A stretch of 38,420 nucleotides of DNA from Palsa-459 sp035937595 (GCA_035937595.1 DASZHS010000006.1:1-38420); one strand, 5' to 3'; positions 7,134 through 14,944 are shown, numbered from the stretch's first letter. Translations and numbers: made by a program. Notes: generated from the sequence alone by a model not told the origin.

Positions 7134-8498
7134 CTAACCCGTCGGCTCGAGCACGGCCAGGACTTCTCCGGCGGCCCGTTCGCCAGAGCGGATCGCCCCG
7201 TCGACGGCCCCGTGCGACTCGGTGGCCGCCTCGGTGCCCGCCCAGTGGATGGCGCCGAGCGGCGCGCGCAGCAGCGGCCCGTACTGGGTGAGTATCCCCT
7301 TCGGGAAGTGGGCCATCGAGCACCCCCTGCTCCAGGGCTCCCGCCACCACGACGTCTCGACGAACGCCGCTGGCGACGTGGCCCGAACGCCGAACCGCCC
7401 GGCCAGGGCATCGAGCACGGCCACGCGCCGTGCACCGGCGTCCATCGCGTCGAGACGCTGGGCGACCGTGCCGAACGTGAACGACGCGAGCACACCGTGG
7501 TCGCCATCTGACGGCGAGGTGTCGATCGTCACCTCCGCGGCCGAGCCGGGTTCTGCGCTCTGGCCGCTCAGGCCGTCCGCTCGCCAGAACGGCTGGTCGA
7601 AGACGACGAGCGTCTTGGTCTCGACCCCGGCGACCGCCCTCGTGTACAGCGTGCGACGGTCCTCGGGCAGCGGCGGATCGAAGTGGATCTCGAGGGCGAG
7701 GGCGGGTGGGACCGCGACGATCGCGAGGCGGGCCGTCACGGTCGCGCCGTCGGCGGCGACGACCACCCGGTCCGCGCCGTGGGTGATCGACCGGACCGGC
7801 GCGGCCAGCTCGACGGCACCACCGAGCGGTGCGGCCATGCGCTGGGCCATCGCGCCGAGGCCGCCCTCGACGAGGTTCTCCTGCGCGCCGCCCTCGATGG
7901 AGAAGAGGCGCTCGATCTTCCCGTGCGCGCGGACCAAGAAGAGGAGGTTCAAGAGCGAGACGTCGTCCGCGTCGGGCGCGGCGAACAGGCCGCGGACCGC
8001 CATGTCGAACAGGTCGCGGCCCACCTTCGAGCGGATGCGCGTGCGGGCGAGCCACGACGCCACGGACGTGTCGTCCCACGCGTCCGCGTTGGGCGCCGAC
8101 CACGGCGCGTCGAGCGGGATCGTCCTCGCCATGCGGTCGATCCGCCACTGGGCGGCGGCGATCTGGAGTACGGCCAGCGGGCTGATCCTCGGAATCAGCC
8201 CGCGGTACCGCTGGAGCCGACCCTCGCCGACGAGGAGGTGGGAGCCGGCGACGTGGGTCTTGTACGTCGTGGCGCCGAGCTCGTCGGCGAGGCGGAGGGC
8301 GGCCGTGTGGTGAGGGCTCAGCCACGCGCCGCCGCGGTCGATGGCGACCCCGCTTTGGTGCGGCTCGGTCCAGGTGCGGCCACCGACGCGGTCGCGCGCC
8401 TCGAGCACGACGACCGTGCGCCCCGCCTGTGCGAGGCGCCGCGCCGCGGTGAGCCCCGCGAAGCCCGCCCCGACCACGCAGACGTCGGCCTCCGTCAT
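7134..8498 (-). CDS. FAD-dependent amine oxidase (monoamine oxidase type)
   Basis: 454 residues from ATG 8498. The start overlaps the previous gene's stop (ATGA), which fixes it. The N-terminus has the dinucleotide fold VVGAGFAGLTAARRL, then a VLEARDRVGGRT motif. The C-terminus has IHWAGTEAATESHGAVDGAI, the FAD-binding signature of flavin amine oxidases. C393, in SRGCSM, sits near where monoamine oxidases attach FAD covalently (SGGCY), so covalent flavin is possible. Such enzymes oxidise primary or secondary amines to imines with O2, giving H2O2. No signal peptide is seen, so it should be cytosolic. It is the last gene of the Mau-like operon, which suggests an amine or quinone-linked process, but its substrate is unknown. 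Confidence 0.88.
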   Translation of the reverse strand: MTEADVCVVGAGFAGLTAARRLAQAGRTVVVLEARDRVGGRTWTEPHQSGVAIDRGGAWLSPHHTAALRLADELGATTYKTHVAGSHLLVGEGRLQRYRGLIPRISPLAVLQIAAAQWRIDRMARTIPLDAPWSAPNADAWDDTSVASWLARTRIRSKVGRDLFDMAVRGLFAAPDADDVSLLNLLFLVRAHGKIERLFSIEGGAQENLVEGGLGAMAQRMAAPLGGAVELAAPVRSITHGADRVVVAADGATVTARLAIVAVPPALALEIHFDPPLPEDRRTLYTRAVAGVETKTLVVFDQPFWRADGLSGQSAEPGSAAEVTIDTSPSDGDHGVLASFTFGTVAQRLDAMDAGARRVAVLDALAGRFGVRATSPAAFVETSWWREPWSRGCSMAHFPKGILTQYGPLLRAPLGAIHWAGTEAATESHGAVDGAIRSGERAAGEVLAVLEPTG

Positions 8499-8722
8499 CG
8501 GTCCGCGGTCATCGCACCGGCCGCCTGCTCTTGCGACGCGCGGCTCGCCGTGCCGGCCGTGCCCGCTGTGCCCGCCGTGCCCGCTGTGCCCGCTGTGTCC
8601 GCTGTGTCCGCCACGCGACGTTCCGTCACGCGGACGATCGCGCCGTGGTCGAGGAGGACGTCGCGCACGACGAGCGTCAGGAGCACGAGCCCCACGGCGA
8701 GGGAGGCGACGAGCTCGGCCAT
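8495..8722 (-). CDS. Small single-helix membrane protein with GTA tripeptide repeats
   Basis: 75 residues. ATG 8722 shares one base with the stop of the MauE-like gene (TGATG), and its own stop overlaps the amine oxidase start. One hydrophobic helix (about 4-20) is followed by RDVLLDHG and an Ala/Thr/Gly/Asp tail with GTA and DTA repeats. The N-terminal helix plus RDxLLxHG layout is faintly like the membrane anchor of MauD proteins, which raises the possibility of a stripped MauD anchor without its thioredoxin domain. No homologue was recognised. Coupled translation on both sides argues that it is expressed. Confidence 0.6.
   Translation of the reverse strand: MAELVASLAVGLVLLTLVVRDVLLDHGAIVRVTERRVADTADTAGTAGTAGTAGTAGTASRASQEQAAGAMTADR
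8548..8610. repeat. Tandem 9-bp repeat, seven copies
   Basis: Seven consecutive 9-base units of the form C(C/T)GTGCCCG, with one- or two-base differences, lie inside the 75-residue gene. They encode the GTA/DTA tripeptides. Units of 9 keep the reading frame, so copy changes would alter tail length but not disrupt the gene. Confidence 0.85.
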
Positions 8723-9219
8723 CAGGCGACGCGCTCGCGTCCGGCGTAGGTGGCGGCCAGCACCGCGGACGCCGCGCCGAGGACCAGCGCGACGGCGCCG
8801 CGGGGAGAGGTCCAATGGACGGTCGCCATCGGTGCAGCGCCGCGGTGCAGCGCGGACGCCGCGGCACCGAGCGCGCAGGCGCCCGTGATCGCGAGGTGGC
8901 GGACATGGCTCGTCGGGCCGCGCCCGCCGAAGCAGCCGCACCCGACGTCGGGGCTCGTGCGCATCGAGACGACGACGAAGGCACCCAACGCCACGTAGGA
9001 CCCCGCGAGCAGGACCCTGGCGATCCACGAGGGAGACGCGAGCACGGCGACGCCGAGGCCGCACTCGACGAGCGCTCCCGCGCGGACGAGGGCGGCACCC
9101 GCGGGGAGGCGCACGGCTCGCATCGCCTCGACCGCCTCCGAGGGTCGCAGGAGCTTGGCGACGCCGGCGAGGATCGCGAGCCACGCCGCGGAGATCGTGA
9201 TCGCCGCCGCTGCCGCCAA
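8722..9219 (-). CDS. MauE-like (DoxX-related) membrane protein
   Basis: 165 residues. TTG 9219 is chosen because GGGAGGGG lies 8 bases upstream. Four membrane helices are predicted, with a CGCFGG motif (C94, C96) after helix 3 followed by a polar loop and R107HL. This is the arrangement of the methylamine-utilisation protein MauE family, where the CGCFG motif precedes a conserved Arg-containing segment. In methylotrophs MauE acts with MauD in forming disulfides of the methylamine dehydrogenase small subunit; that role is known from the family. Here the neighbouring exported protein has 16 Cys in its N-terminal domain, so a similar role is inferred. It lies 81 bases after that gene. Confidence 0.8.
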   Translation of the reverse strand: MAAAAAITISAAWLAILAGVAKLLRPSEAVEAMRAVRLPAGAALVRAGALVECGLGVAVLASPSWIARVLLAGSYVALGAFVVVSMRTSPDVGCGCFGGRGPTSHVRHLAITGACALGAAASALHRGAAPMATVHWTSPRGAVALVLGAASAVLAATYAGRERVA

Positions 9220-9300
9220 CGGCTCAGCCCCTCCCTCGTCGCGTGCGAGGAGCGGGCGCGCTCGGGCCGCCGGCGCCGCCGCGCACGCCCGGGCGTCGCG

Positions 9301-11136
9301 TCACGTGCGCGTCACCCCGCCGCCCGGCGTGGCGGTGAGCGTCCCGAACTGGAACGTCGCGCGCTCGTTGCCGCTCGGGAGTACCACGACGGACGAGGTC
9401 GGTAGCCCGAGGCTCCCCGTGGGGCCGCCGTCGGCGGCGTACTGCTGCAGGATGGCGCCGTAGAGCACGCAGCTCGGGCCCACGGGACTGTCGTAGACCG
9501 CGCCGGAGCTGAAGGGCTGGGTGCGCAGCGCCAGGCCCCCGACCGACTTGTCGACCTCCGGGCCGATCGGCATCCCGAGCACCCGCGGGCCGTGCTGGTC
9601 GGCGAGCCACGTCGCGAAGAGGCTGCCGAGGAGGGGCCAGGTGCCGGGCCCGCCGGCCGAGACGATCGCGCCGCCGGTCGTCGCCGTCGCGGCGACGAGC
9701 GGGTGGAAGGTGGCGTACGTCCCGTTGCCGTCGGGGGTCGCGACCACGTCGGAGTTGGGACAGCCGAGTGGGCCGTGCTGGGCGCCATCGGCGACCCATC
9801 TCGCGTGGATGAAGCCCCACACCCCCCAGGTCCCGAGCTCGTCGGTCGCCACGATCGCACCCCTCGAGGTCACTCGCGCGCCGCTCGGCAGGGCGAAGTC
9901 GTTGCGGTAGGCGTGGCGTGCGCCGAGGCCGAGCCGGTCCGAGGCGGGGAGCCCGAGTGGGCCCTGCTCGCCGCCGAGTGCGCGCCACTTCTCGTAGATG
10001 CGCCCGCACAGCGCGTGCGCTCCGGTGGCGGGGTGCGCGACGATCGCCCCGCGGTAGCGCACCGCGCCGTGGTGCAGCTTCGCGAACTCGCCCTGCGTGC
10101 CGAGCCCGTCGGCGGTGGGCACCGTGTCCGACGTCGGGTACCCGAGGAGTCCCGCCTGGGCGCCGAGCGCGTGCCACTTCGACAGCACTGCGCCCGTGAC
10201 GACGTGGGTGCCGAGCGGGCGGACGGCGACCGCTTCTGCGTCCACGCCCTGCTGGCCGCTCGAGCGGTTGGCGAACGCCTGGGACCAGCCGTCGTCTGCT
10301 CGCAGGCGGGTGGCGTCGCCGGCGGGGAAGCCGATGCCGTCGCGGCCGATCCGGGGTCGCACCACGGCCCAGATGGGATCGGTGACGGCGTAGACGCCGA
10401 GCCAGTGGACGTCGTAGACCGCGCCGTGCTCGAACCGCGCCCACGTGCCGTCGCCGTCGGTGAGCGAGCGCGGCTCGCCCCGTGGCGGCCCGAGCGCCCC
10501 ACCCGCGCCGCCACCGTCGGACCACTTGACGAGGATCGGCGAGGCGTAGGGCGGCGGCAGGCACGGCGCGGTCTGGGTGCCGGTGACCTCGTCGGAGAAC
10601 GACGTCTCGGTGCACGTCGGGTCCCACTGCCACGGCGGGGTGCAGGTGACGACCCGGCAGACCACGGCGGTGCCATGGTTGGCGATCTGGAGGTTGCAGT
10701 TCCCATAGCGAAAGACGTTGCAGGCGACCTTGCGCCGGTCGCACGTCGGCGACTCCGAGCAGTGGCACCCCCAGTGGGCGTCGGCGGTGCCGTTGCAGTC
10801 GACGTAGTACCTCGGTGCGCCGTGGCAGAACACGGACCGGTCGGCTTTCCACCAGCCGCCGACGTAGGTCGTCTCGGGGCACAGGTTCGCGCCGTGGTTG
10901 ATCGTGCAGCAGAACGCGGTGAAGGCGTCGCCGCACGCCGACATCGTCCCGCACACCGCGTCGTAGGCGGAGACCGGCTTGAGCGCGAAGGCCTTGAGAT
11001 CCATCGCCACCGCAGAGCCGACGATCGACGTGCGCGCGAGGAACGAGCGGCGGCTCCAGGTGCCGCCCCCCAGCGCGCCCGATAGTCGTCGCACCCAGCG
11101 GTCCGTCGCGCGCGCGGCGTCGCGGCGGTGGCTCAC
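9301..11136 (-). CDS. Tat-exported MauA-like cysteine-rich domain fused to six LGFP repeats
   Basis: 611 residues. GTG 11136 overlaps the upstream stop (GTGA). A twin-arginine signal (SRRSFLA, R29-R30) follows a long basic n-region. Residues about 60-165 hold 14 Cys, with two more at 175 and 192. The spacing follows the methylamine dehydrogenase light chain (MauA): C62-x5-C68, C76-C77, C86-P, W95-W96, Y-x-D113-C114, C124-x-C126, C147, C160. By my alignment from memory W96 or W95 takes the place of MauA Trp57 and D113 that of Asp76. The position of Trp108, just before C147, is Asn146, so the normal tryptophan tryptophylquinone could not form. From about 205 onward come LGFP-type repeats (LGxP near 267, 327, 390, 454, 519 and 572), which bind cell wall in actinobacteria. 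Probably a wall-bound exported protein; catalysis is uncertain. Confidence 0.75.
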   Translation of the reverse strand: MSHRRDAARATDRWVRRLSGALGGGTWSRRSFLARTSIVGSAVAMDLKAFALKPVSAYDAVCGTMSACGDAFTAFCCTINHGANLCPETTYVGGWWKADRSVFCHGAPRYYVDCNGTADAHWGCHCSESPTCDRRKVACNVFRYGNCNLQIANHGTAVVCRVVTCTPPWQWDPTCTETSFSDEVTGTQTAPCLPPPYASPILVKWSDGGGAGGALGPPRGEPRSLTDGDGTWARFEHGAVYDVHWLGVYAVTDPIWAVVRPRIGRDGIGFPAGDATRLRADDGWSQAFANRSSGQQGVDAEAVAVRPLGTHVVTGAVLSKWHALGAQAGLLGYPTSDTVPTADGLGTQGEFAKLHHGAVRYRGAIVAHPATGAHALCGRIYEKWRALGGEQGPLGLPASDRLGLGARHAYRNDFALPSGARVTSRGAIVATDELGTWGVWGFIHARWVADGAQHGPLGCPNSDVVATPDGNGTYATFHPLVAATATTGGAIVSAGGPGTWPLLGSLFATWLADQHGPRVLGMPIGPEVDKSVGGLALRTQPFSSGAVYDSPVGPSCVLYGAILQQYAADGGPTGSLGLPTSSVVVLPSGNERATFQFGTLTATPGGGVTRT

Positions 11137-11615
11137 CGGCTCGTCACCACCTCGTGGACGCGCAGCCCCGTGAGGACGCGGTTCACGTCGCCGAGGGCGT
11201 GGCGCAGCGCGGGCGGCCCGCCCATCACGACGTAGCAGCACAGTGCCCGGCCCCCGAGCTGGAAGAAGCGCTGCAGCCCGAGCTGGCCGCGGAGGGTGCG
11301 CTGGAGCTGGGCGCCCGAGAACTCCGTCGGCCGGAGCCGTCGCGGGGCGTCGTGGGACGTGAACAGCGCGGTTCGGGCGCTCCCGGGTGCGAACTCCAGC
11401 AGGGCGAGGAGGACGCCCTCGGGACCGAGGTGCTCCACGACGCCGCCGCCGTAGGGCGCGCGGCCTGGTGGCAGCGCGACGTTGGCGAGGTGGACGTAGG
11501 GGTACGCGACGCTCCCGTCGGGCAGCCGGGCCGCGGGGGCGGGCGGTACCACTCCCCGCGCCTCCCAGCCCGGCGGCACCGGCACCACGATGCCGGCCGT
11601 GTCGAAGGTCCTCAC
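11133..11615 (-). CDS. Conserved-looking protein of unknown function in the Mau-like operon
   Basis: 160 residues from GTG 11615, 37 bases after the MauD-like stop. It has no signal peptide or membrane helix. It is rich in Pro and Gly near the N-terminus (VPVPPGW), has a YPYVHLANVALPP segment, a LLALLEF strand, an RRLRPTEF segment and a C-terminal strand-helix (CCYVVMGG, then VNRVLTGLRV). Its stop overlaps the start of the MauA-like gene by the GTGA arrangement, implying translational coupling. I do not recognise the family. The strict coupling suggests a partner, chaperone or regulator of the exported MauA-like protein. Confidence 0.7.
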   Translation of the reverse strand: MRTFDTAGIVVPVPPGWEARGVVPPAPAARLPDGSVAYPYVHLANVALPPGRAPYGGGVVEHLGPEGVLLALLEFAPGSARTALFTSHDAPRRLRPTEFSGAQLQRTLRGQLGLQRFFQLGGRALCCYVVMGGPPALRHALGDVNRVLTGLRVHEVVTSR

Positions 11616-11652
11616 GGGCGCCGTCGCGGCGCGGCGCCGCGGCGGGCGAGCG

Positions 11653-12390
11653 TCACGCGCGCGCTGCCCCGTCGTCGGTGACCGGGTAGAGCGAGGCGTC
11701 GCCCGGGCGCACGCCGGCCTCGAGGAGGACCCGATCGACGTCCAGCTCCTGGCGGCGGTCGCGGCGCGACTTCCGCGTGCGCGCCGCCACCCGCTCGTCC
11801 CCGGCCGCGACGCCGATGAGGCCCATCACCTGGTCCCAGGTGCGCGCGGTGCCCTGCCCGAGCACGTCGCCTCGCTCGCGTCCGACCAGCACGAAGTACG
11901 GCGACCCCGGCACGTCGAAGTCCGCCCACGCCTCGCTCGACATGACGACGTCCACGTCGCCGATGCCGTCGGCGAGCGCCGCCACCTGCGACGGGCTCTC
12001 GCGATCCTCGCCCTTCGAGACGATCACGAGCCGCACCTCCGGAGGGATGACCGACGGATGTGCCAGCGTGAGCTCGTCCCACAGTCCCCGGCACGAGGCG
12101 CACGACGTCGTGAGGAACGCGAGGAGCGTGTCGCGCGAGGTGGGGGCGAGCGAGAGGAGCACCCGCTCCCCGGCGGGCGTGGCACCCAGGAGGTCGCGCA
12201 CGCCCGTCGTCGGTTCGTCACCTCGGTGTGGTGGGATCATCGCGTGCGGCGCGTCCACGTGAGCCGGGTGCCGGGGCGACGCCGTCTCCTCCACGCGGGC
12301 GGCGAGACCCGCGTAGCTGTGCGCGAGCGCGACCACGACGAGGGTGAGGACGCCGATCGCCGCCGCCTCGAGGGCGACGAGCCAGATCAC
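11653..12390 (-). CDS. MauD-like membrane-anchored thioredoxin-fold protein
   Basis: 245 residues. GTG 12390 overlaps the stop of the CcdA-like gene (GTGA). One N-terminal membrane helix (about 3-24) is followed by a linker and a thioredoxin-like domain with FLTTSCASCRGLW (C97-A-S-C100). A later VPGSPYFVLV segment resembles the cis-Pro loop region. MauD proteins have this plan and help to form or isomerise disulfides in MauA; that is known for methylotrophs. Here the same job for the Cys-rich exported protein is inferred. The C-terminal 40 residues are basic and unlike the fold core. Alternatives are a TlpA/ResA-type reductase or general disulfide exchange. Confidence 0.8.
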   Translation of the reverse strand: MIWLVALEAAAIGVLTLVVVALAHSYAGLAARVEETASPRHPAHVDAPHAMIPPHRGDEPTTGVRDLLGATPAGERVLLSLAPTSRDTLLAFLTTSCASCRGLWDELTLAHPSVIPPEVRLVIVSKGEDRESPSQVAALADGIGDVDVVMSSEAWADFDVPGSPYFVLVGRERGDVLGQGTARTWDQVMGLIGVAAGDERVAARTRKSRRDRRQELDVDRVLLEAGVRPGDASLYPVTDDGAARA

Positions 12391-13148
12391 GGAGCGCCCA
12401 CCGGCGTCCGCTGCGCGTGCACCCGAACGACCGTCGCGACGCCGAGCGAGAGCACGAAGAGGCCGCCGACGACGGCGGCGGTCGTGCCGAGGCGAACGAG
12501 ACACGCCGCGAGGAAGCAGAGCTCCGCGAGGAGCGTGACTCCGAGGCTGGCGCCGTCGGTCGACGCGAGCCACCGGTGGACGGCGCGGAGGCGTGCCGGC
12601 GTCGTGACGGCCGCGCCGAGGAGGATCGTGGCGCCCCGGCACGCGCCGAAGACGACGCCGAGCGCGAGCGCCTGGAGAGGCGGCAGCCACACCGCGCCGA
12701 CCACGAGCATCGTGTAGACCCCGTTCGTCATGACGTAGGTGGCGACGCCGGTTCCGAGCTGCCAGCCGAACCCGCCGGCGTAGACCCAGGGGCGGAAACG
12801 GGTCACCCAGGACGCGTCGACCTGGCGCGGGCGCTCCGGGAGTCGCAGGCCGCCGAGCCGGGCATCGGCAGCCAGGGCGAGGCCCGCGACGGCCACGGCG
12901 ACGCCGATGCGGACCGCTGCGGGCAGGGCCAGTTGGCGCGTCACCCACGCCCCACCCGCCATCGCGCCGCCGATCGTCGCCCCCCCGAGGACGGCGCCGA
13001 GGACGAACCAGAGCGAGGAGCGCCCGTAGGCGTGGTGCCTCGCGCGCTCGGAGACCGGCGTGATCGTGGACAACATCGAGAGCCCACACGGTGACCAGGT
13101 GCCCCGGAGCGCGCTCGCCCCCGCAAGCACGAAGAGGGCGATCGTCAC
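12387..13148 (-). CDS. CcdA/DsbD-type transmembrane electron carrier
   Basis: 253 residues from GTG 13148. GAGG lies 6 bases upstream, and the start overlaps the stop of a short upstream ORF (GTGA). GTG 13166 in the same frame is an alternative that would add six residues. Six or so membrane helices are predicted. SPCGLSML (C21) after the first helix and C170 in FGACRGATIL are placed like the two membrane cysteines that CcdA/DsbD proteins use to carry reducing power from thioredoxin across the membrane. Coupled to the MauD-like gene, it probably supplies or drains electrons for disulfide exchange on the outer side. Family placement is fairly secure, the direction of electron flow is not. Confidence 0.75.
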   Translation of the reverse strand: MTIALFVLAGASALRGTWSPCGLSMLSTITPVSERARHHAYGRSSLWFVLGAVLGGATIGGAMAGGAWVTRQLALPAAVRIGVAVAVAGLALAADARLGGLRLPERPRQVDASWVTRFRPWVYAGGFGWQLGTGVATYVMTNGVYTMLVVGAVWLPPLQALALGVVFGACRGATILLGAAVTTPARLRAVHRWLASTDGASLGVTLLAELCFLAACLVRLGTTAAVVGGLFVLSLGVATVVRVHAQRTPVGAP

Positions 13149-13240
13149 GGGCGCCCTCGCTCGCACGCGTCACCGGAGACGCGGCGATCCCGGTCGCCCT
13201 GCGCGAGAAGGATCGCGAGCTGGCGTCGAGCGAGTCCCAT
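13145..13240 (-). CDS. Possible 31-residue small protein or leader peptide
   Basis: ATG 13240 has a GAGGGGG ribosome-binding site about 10 bases upstream. The stop overlaps the CcdA-like start by GTGA, the same overlap used repeatedly in this operon. The peptide begins MGLARRQLAILLAQ and is basic, with one Cys near the end and no membrane helix. No homologue is known to me. It may be a real small protein, or a translated leader that couples ribosomes to the CcdA-like gene. Supported only by its SD and overlap, so confidence is low. Confidence 0.35.
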   Translation of the reverse strand: MGLARRQLAILLAQGDRDRRVSGDACERGRP

Positions 13241-13330
13241 GGCGCGACGTCCCCCTCGCAATTCGAGCCGCCTCCGTGGGTCGGGTCCTCTTGAGGATCC
13301 TCCCATACGCCCTGTGGGCGCCCTCGGATT

Positions 13331-13346
13331 TCGAGCGCGCGCTCGA
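13331..13346 (-). terminator. 16-bp perfect palindrome after the 148-residue gene
   Basis: TCGAGCGCGCGCTCGA begins one base beyond the stop (13348) of the minus-strand gene and would form a strong hairpin. It separates that gene from the Mau-like operon starting at 13240. It lacks a T-run. Confidence 0.4.
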
Positions 13347-13347
13347 G

Positions 13348-13794
13348 CTACGAGGTCGTCACGCCGAGTGCCGCCGTCACCTGCTGGATGGCCGCGGACT
13401 CCGCGGCGCTCGTTGCGTCGTCGCCCTCCTTGTGGGCGGCGGCGACCTTGTCGCACAGGGTGCGAACGAACCCCCGGTAGTCGTCGAGCTCCGCCGGGGT
13501 GGCCTTGGCCGTGAGGAGCGCGACGGCGTCGGTGAGGTGCTGGACCGCCCCGGCACGAAGCTCCTCGACCGAGTGGTAGCGGGTGTGGTCCGTCTTGGGC
13601 CGGGTCGACACGATCTCGTCGAGCAGCTCGCTCGCGCCGTGGTGCGCGCGGGCCTCGGCGTACACCTTCGACTCGGCGAGCGTCTCGCGAAACGTCCCTC
13701 CGCGAGACGCCGTGATCACCAGCATCCCCGCGCTCGTTGGGCCCTCGAGGATGGTGGCCCACTCCTCCTCGGTGAACGCGTCCTTCGTCGTCAA
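13348..13794 (-). CDS. Small soluble helical protein, unknown function
   Basis: 148 residues from TTG 13794, with AGGAG six bases upstream. It is mostly helical and charged, opening DAFTEEEWATILEGP, then an AGMLVITAS strand. A SKVYAEARAHHGASELLDE helix and an STRPKTDH segment precede a C-terminal half with TLCDKVAAAHKEG. There is no signal peptide, membrane helix or known catalytic motif. I do not recognise the family, although the sequence reads as a well-behaved conserved cytosolic protein. The next gene upstream (SDR) ends 33 bases before, so they may share a transcript. Confidence 0.7.
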   Translation of the reverse strand: MTTKDAFTEEEWATILEGPTSAGMLVITASRGGTFRETLAESKVYAEARAHHGASELLDEIVSTRPKTDHTRYHSVEELRAGAVQHLTDAVALLTAKATPAELDDYRGFVRTLCDKVAAAHKEGDDATSAAESAAIQQVTAALGVTTS

Positions 13795-13827
13795 TTTCGG
13801 CTCCTGGCTCGTCGTGGCACGCCGAAC

Positions 13828-14823
13828 CTACTCACGCGCGCCGCGGGCGTCGCTCGCGGCGGCGAGGAGGCGCGCCTCGGAGGCGGGGTCGAGCCAGTGG
13901 TCGGGCCACGGGCGGTCGCCCCACCACGTCACCACGTCGTCGACGCTGTCGGCAAGGGGGCGCAGCGACAGCCCCGCGGCGAGCGCCTTCGCCGGATCCA
14001 TCGCGAGCGCCGTCTCGCTCGACCCTCCGGTCCACAGAGGGAACCGCTCGCCGAGCGACGCACGCTCGACGTCCTCCGGTGCGACCTCTTCGACCTCGGT
14101 CCCCGCGGGAGCGACCCGTCGGACGATCTGCTCGACGGCGTCGACGAACCGGGCGCTGGGGAAGGGGCCCGCAGCCGTGAAGGCGCCGGTCGCCCCACCG
14201 ACGGCGAGGGCGACGACGAACGCGCCGAGATCGCGTGCGTCGATGTACTGGAGGGCGTTGTCGCGCGGACCGGGGACCGCGATCGTGCCGCCGCGGCGGG
14301 CGCGCTGCACCCAGTAGGGGAAGCGGAGCGTGGCGTCGTGGCCGCCGATCACGAAGGTGGGCCGCACGACGGCGACCCCCGCACCGAAGAGACTCGCGGC
14401 CGCGCGCTCGCACTCCGCCTTGAGCGGTCCGTAGGAGGTCGCCGTGATGGGGGCGTCCGGGTCGACGGATCCCGCGGCCCACAGTTCCGCCGTCGCCTCG
14501 GTCGCGCCCTCCTCGGGCGGGTCCGTGTAGGCGGAGACCGACGAGATCTGCACGTGGTGCCCGCCACGGTCGCCGAGCGCGGCGTGCAGCGACGCGACGT
14601 CGCTCGGGCGGTACGCGATCGTGTCGACCGTCGCGTCGAATGAGCGGCCGTCGAGCGCGGACAGGTCGCCGTGGCGGTCGCCGATCAGATGCTCGACGAC
14701 CTCGGGGAGGTCGCTCGGGGTCACGCCGCGATTGATCACCGCCACCGTGTGGCCCGTCGCGACCGCGGCGAGCGCGGTGGCCCGTCCGAGGAACGAGGTG
14801 CCACCGGCGATCAGCAGTCGCAT
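13828..14823 (-). CDS. NAD(P)-dependent epimerase/dehydratase-like SDR
   Basis: 331 residues from ATG 14823, with GGAGGAGGAG seven bases upstream. The N-terminal GGTSFLGRATA is the cofactor-binding glycine motif of extended SDR proteins. ISSVSAY and SYGPLKAECE supply Ser and the Tyr-x3-Lys catalytic set. Late segments include WTGG and a C-terminal DDVVTWW. Such proteins act on nucleotide sugars or related hydroxyl compounds. The substrate cannot be read from the sequence, and reductase or isomerase activity are both possible. It is cytosolic. Confidence 0.85.
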   Translation of the reverse strand: MRLLIAGGTSFLGRATALAAVATGHTVAVINRGVTPSDLPEVVEHLIGDRHGDLSALDGRSFDATVDTIAYRPSDVASLHAALGDRGGHHVQISSVSAYTDPPEEGATEATAELWAAGSVDPDAPITATSYGPLKAECERAAASLFGAGVAVVRPTFVIGGHDATLRFPYWVQRARRGGTIAVPGPRDNALQYIDARDLGAFVVALAVGGATGAFTAAGPFPSARFVDAVEQIVRRVAPAGTEVEEVAPEDVERASLGERFPLWTGGSSETALAMDPAKALAAGLSLRPLADSVDDVVTWWGDRPWPDHWLDPASEARLLAAASDARGARE

Positions 14824-14944
14824 CGTTCGTGCTCCTCCTCCATGGGCGGGTCACACCCTATTGAGGCGATCCCGGGCGTGCACCTCGCGGCGCAGCGTTC
14901 TGCGCGAGGTCAGCGTGCCGCGGCAGCGGGCGCGTGGTCACCCC

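Noticed and set aside
8548..8610. Seven-copy 9-bp array considered as a CRISPR or phase-variable tract
   Set aside because: There are no spacers, and the unit is a multiple of three, so it cannot switch the frame. It is a coding tandem repeat.
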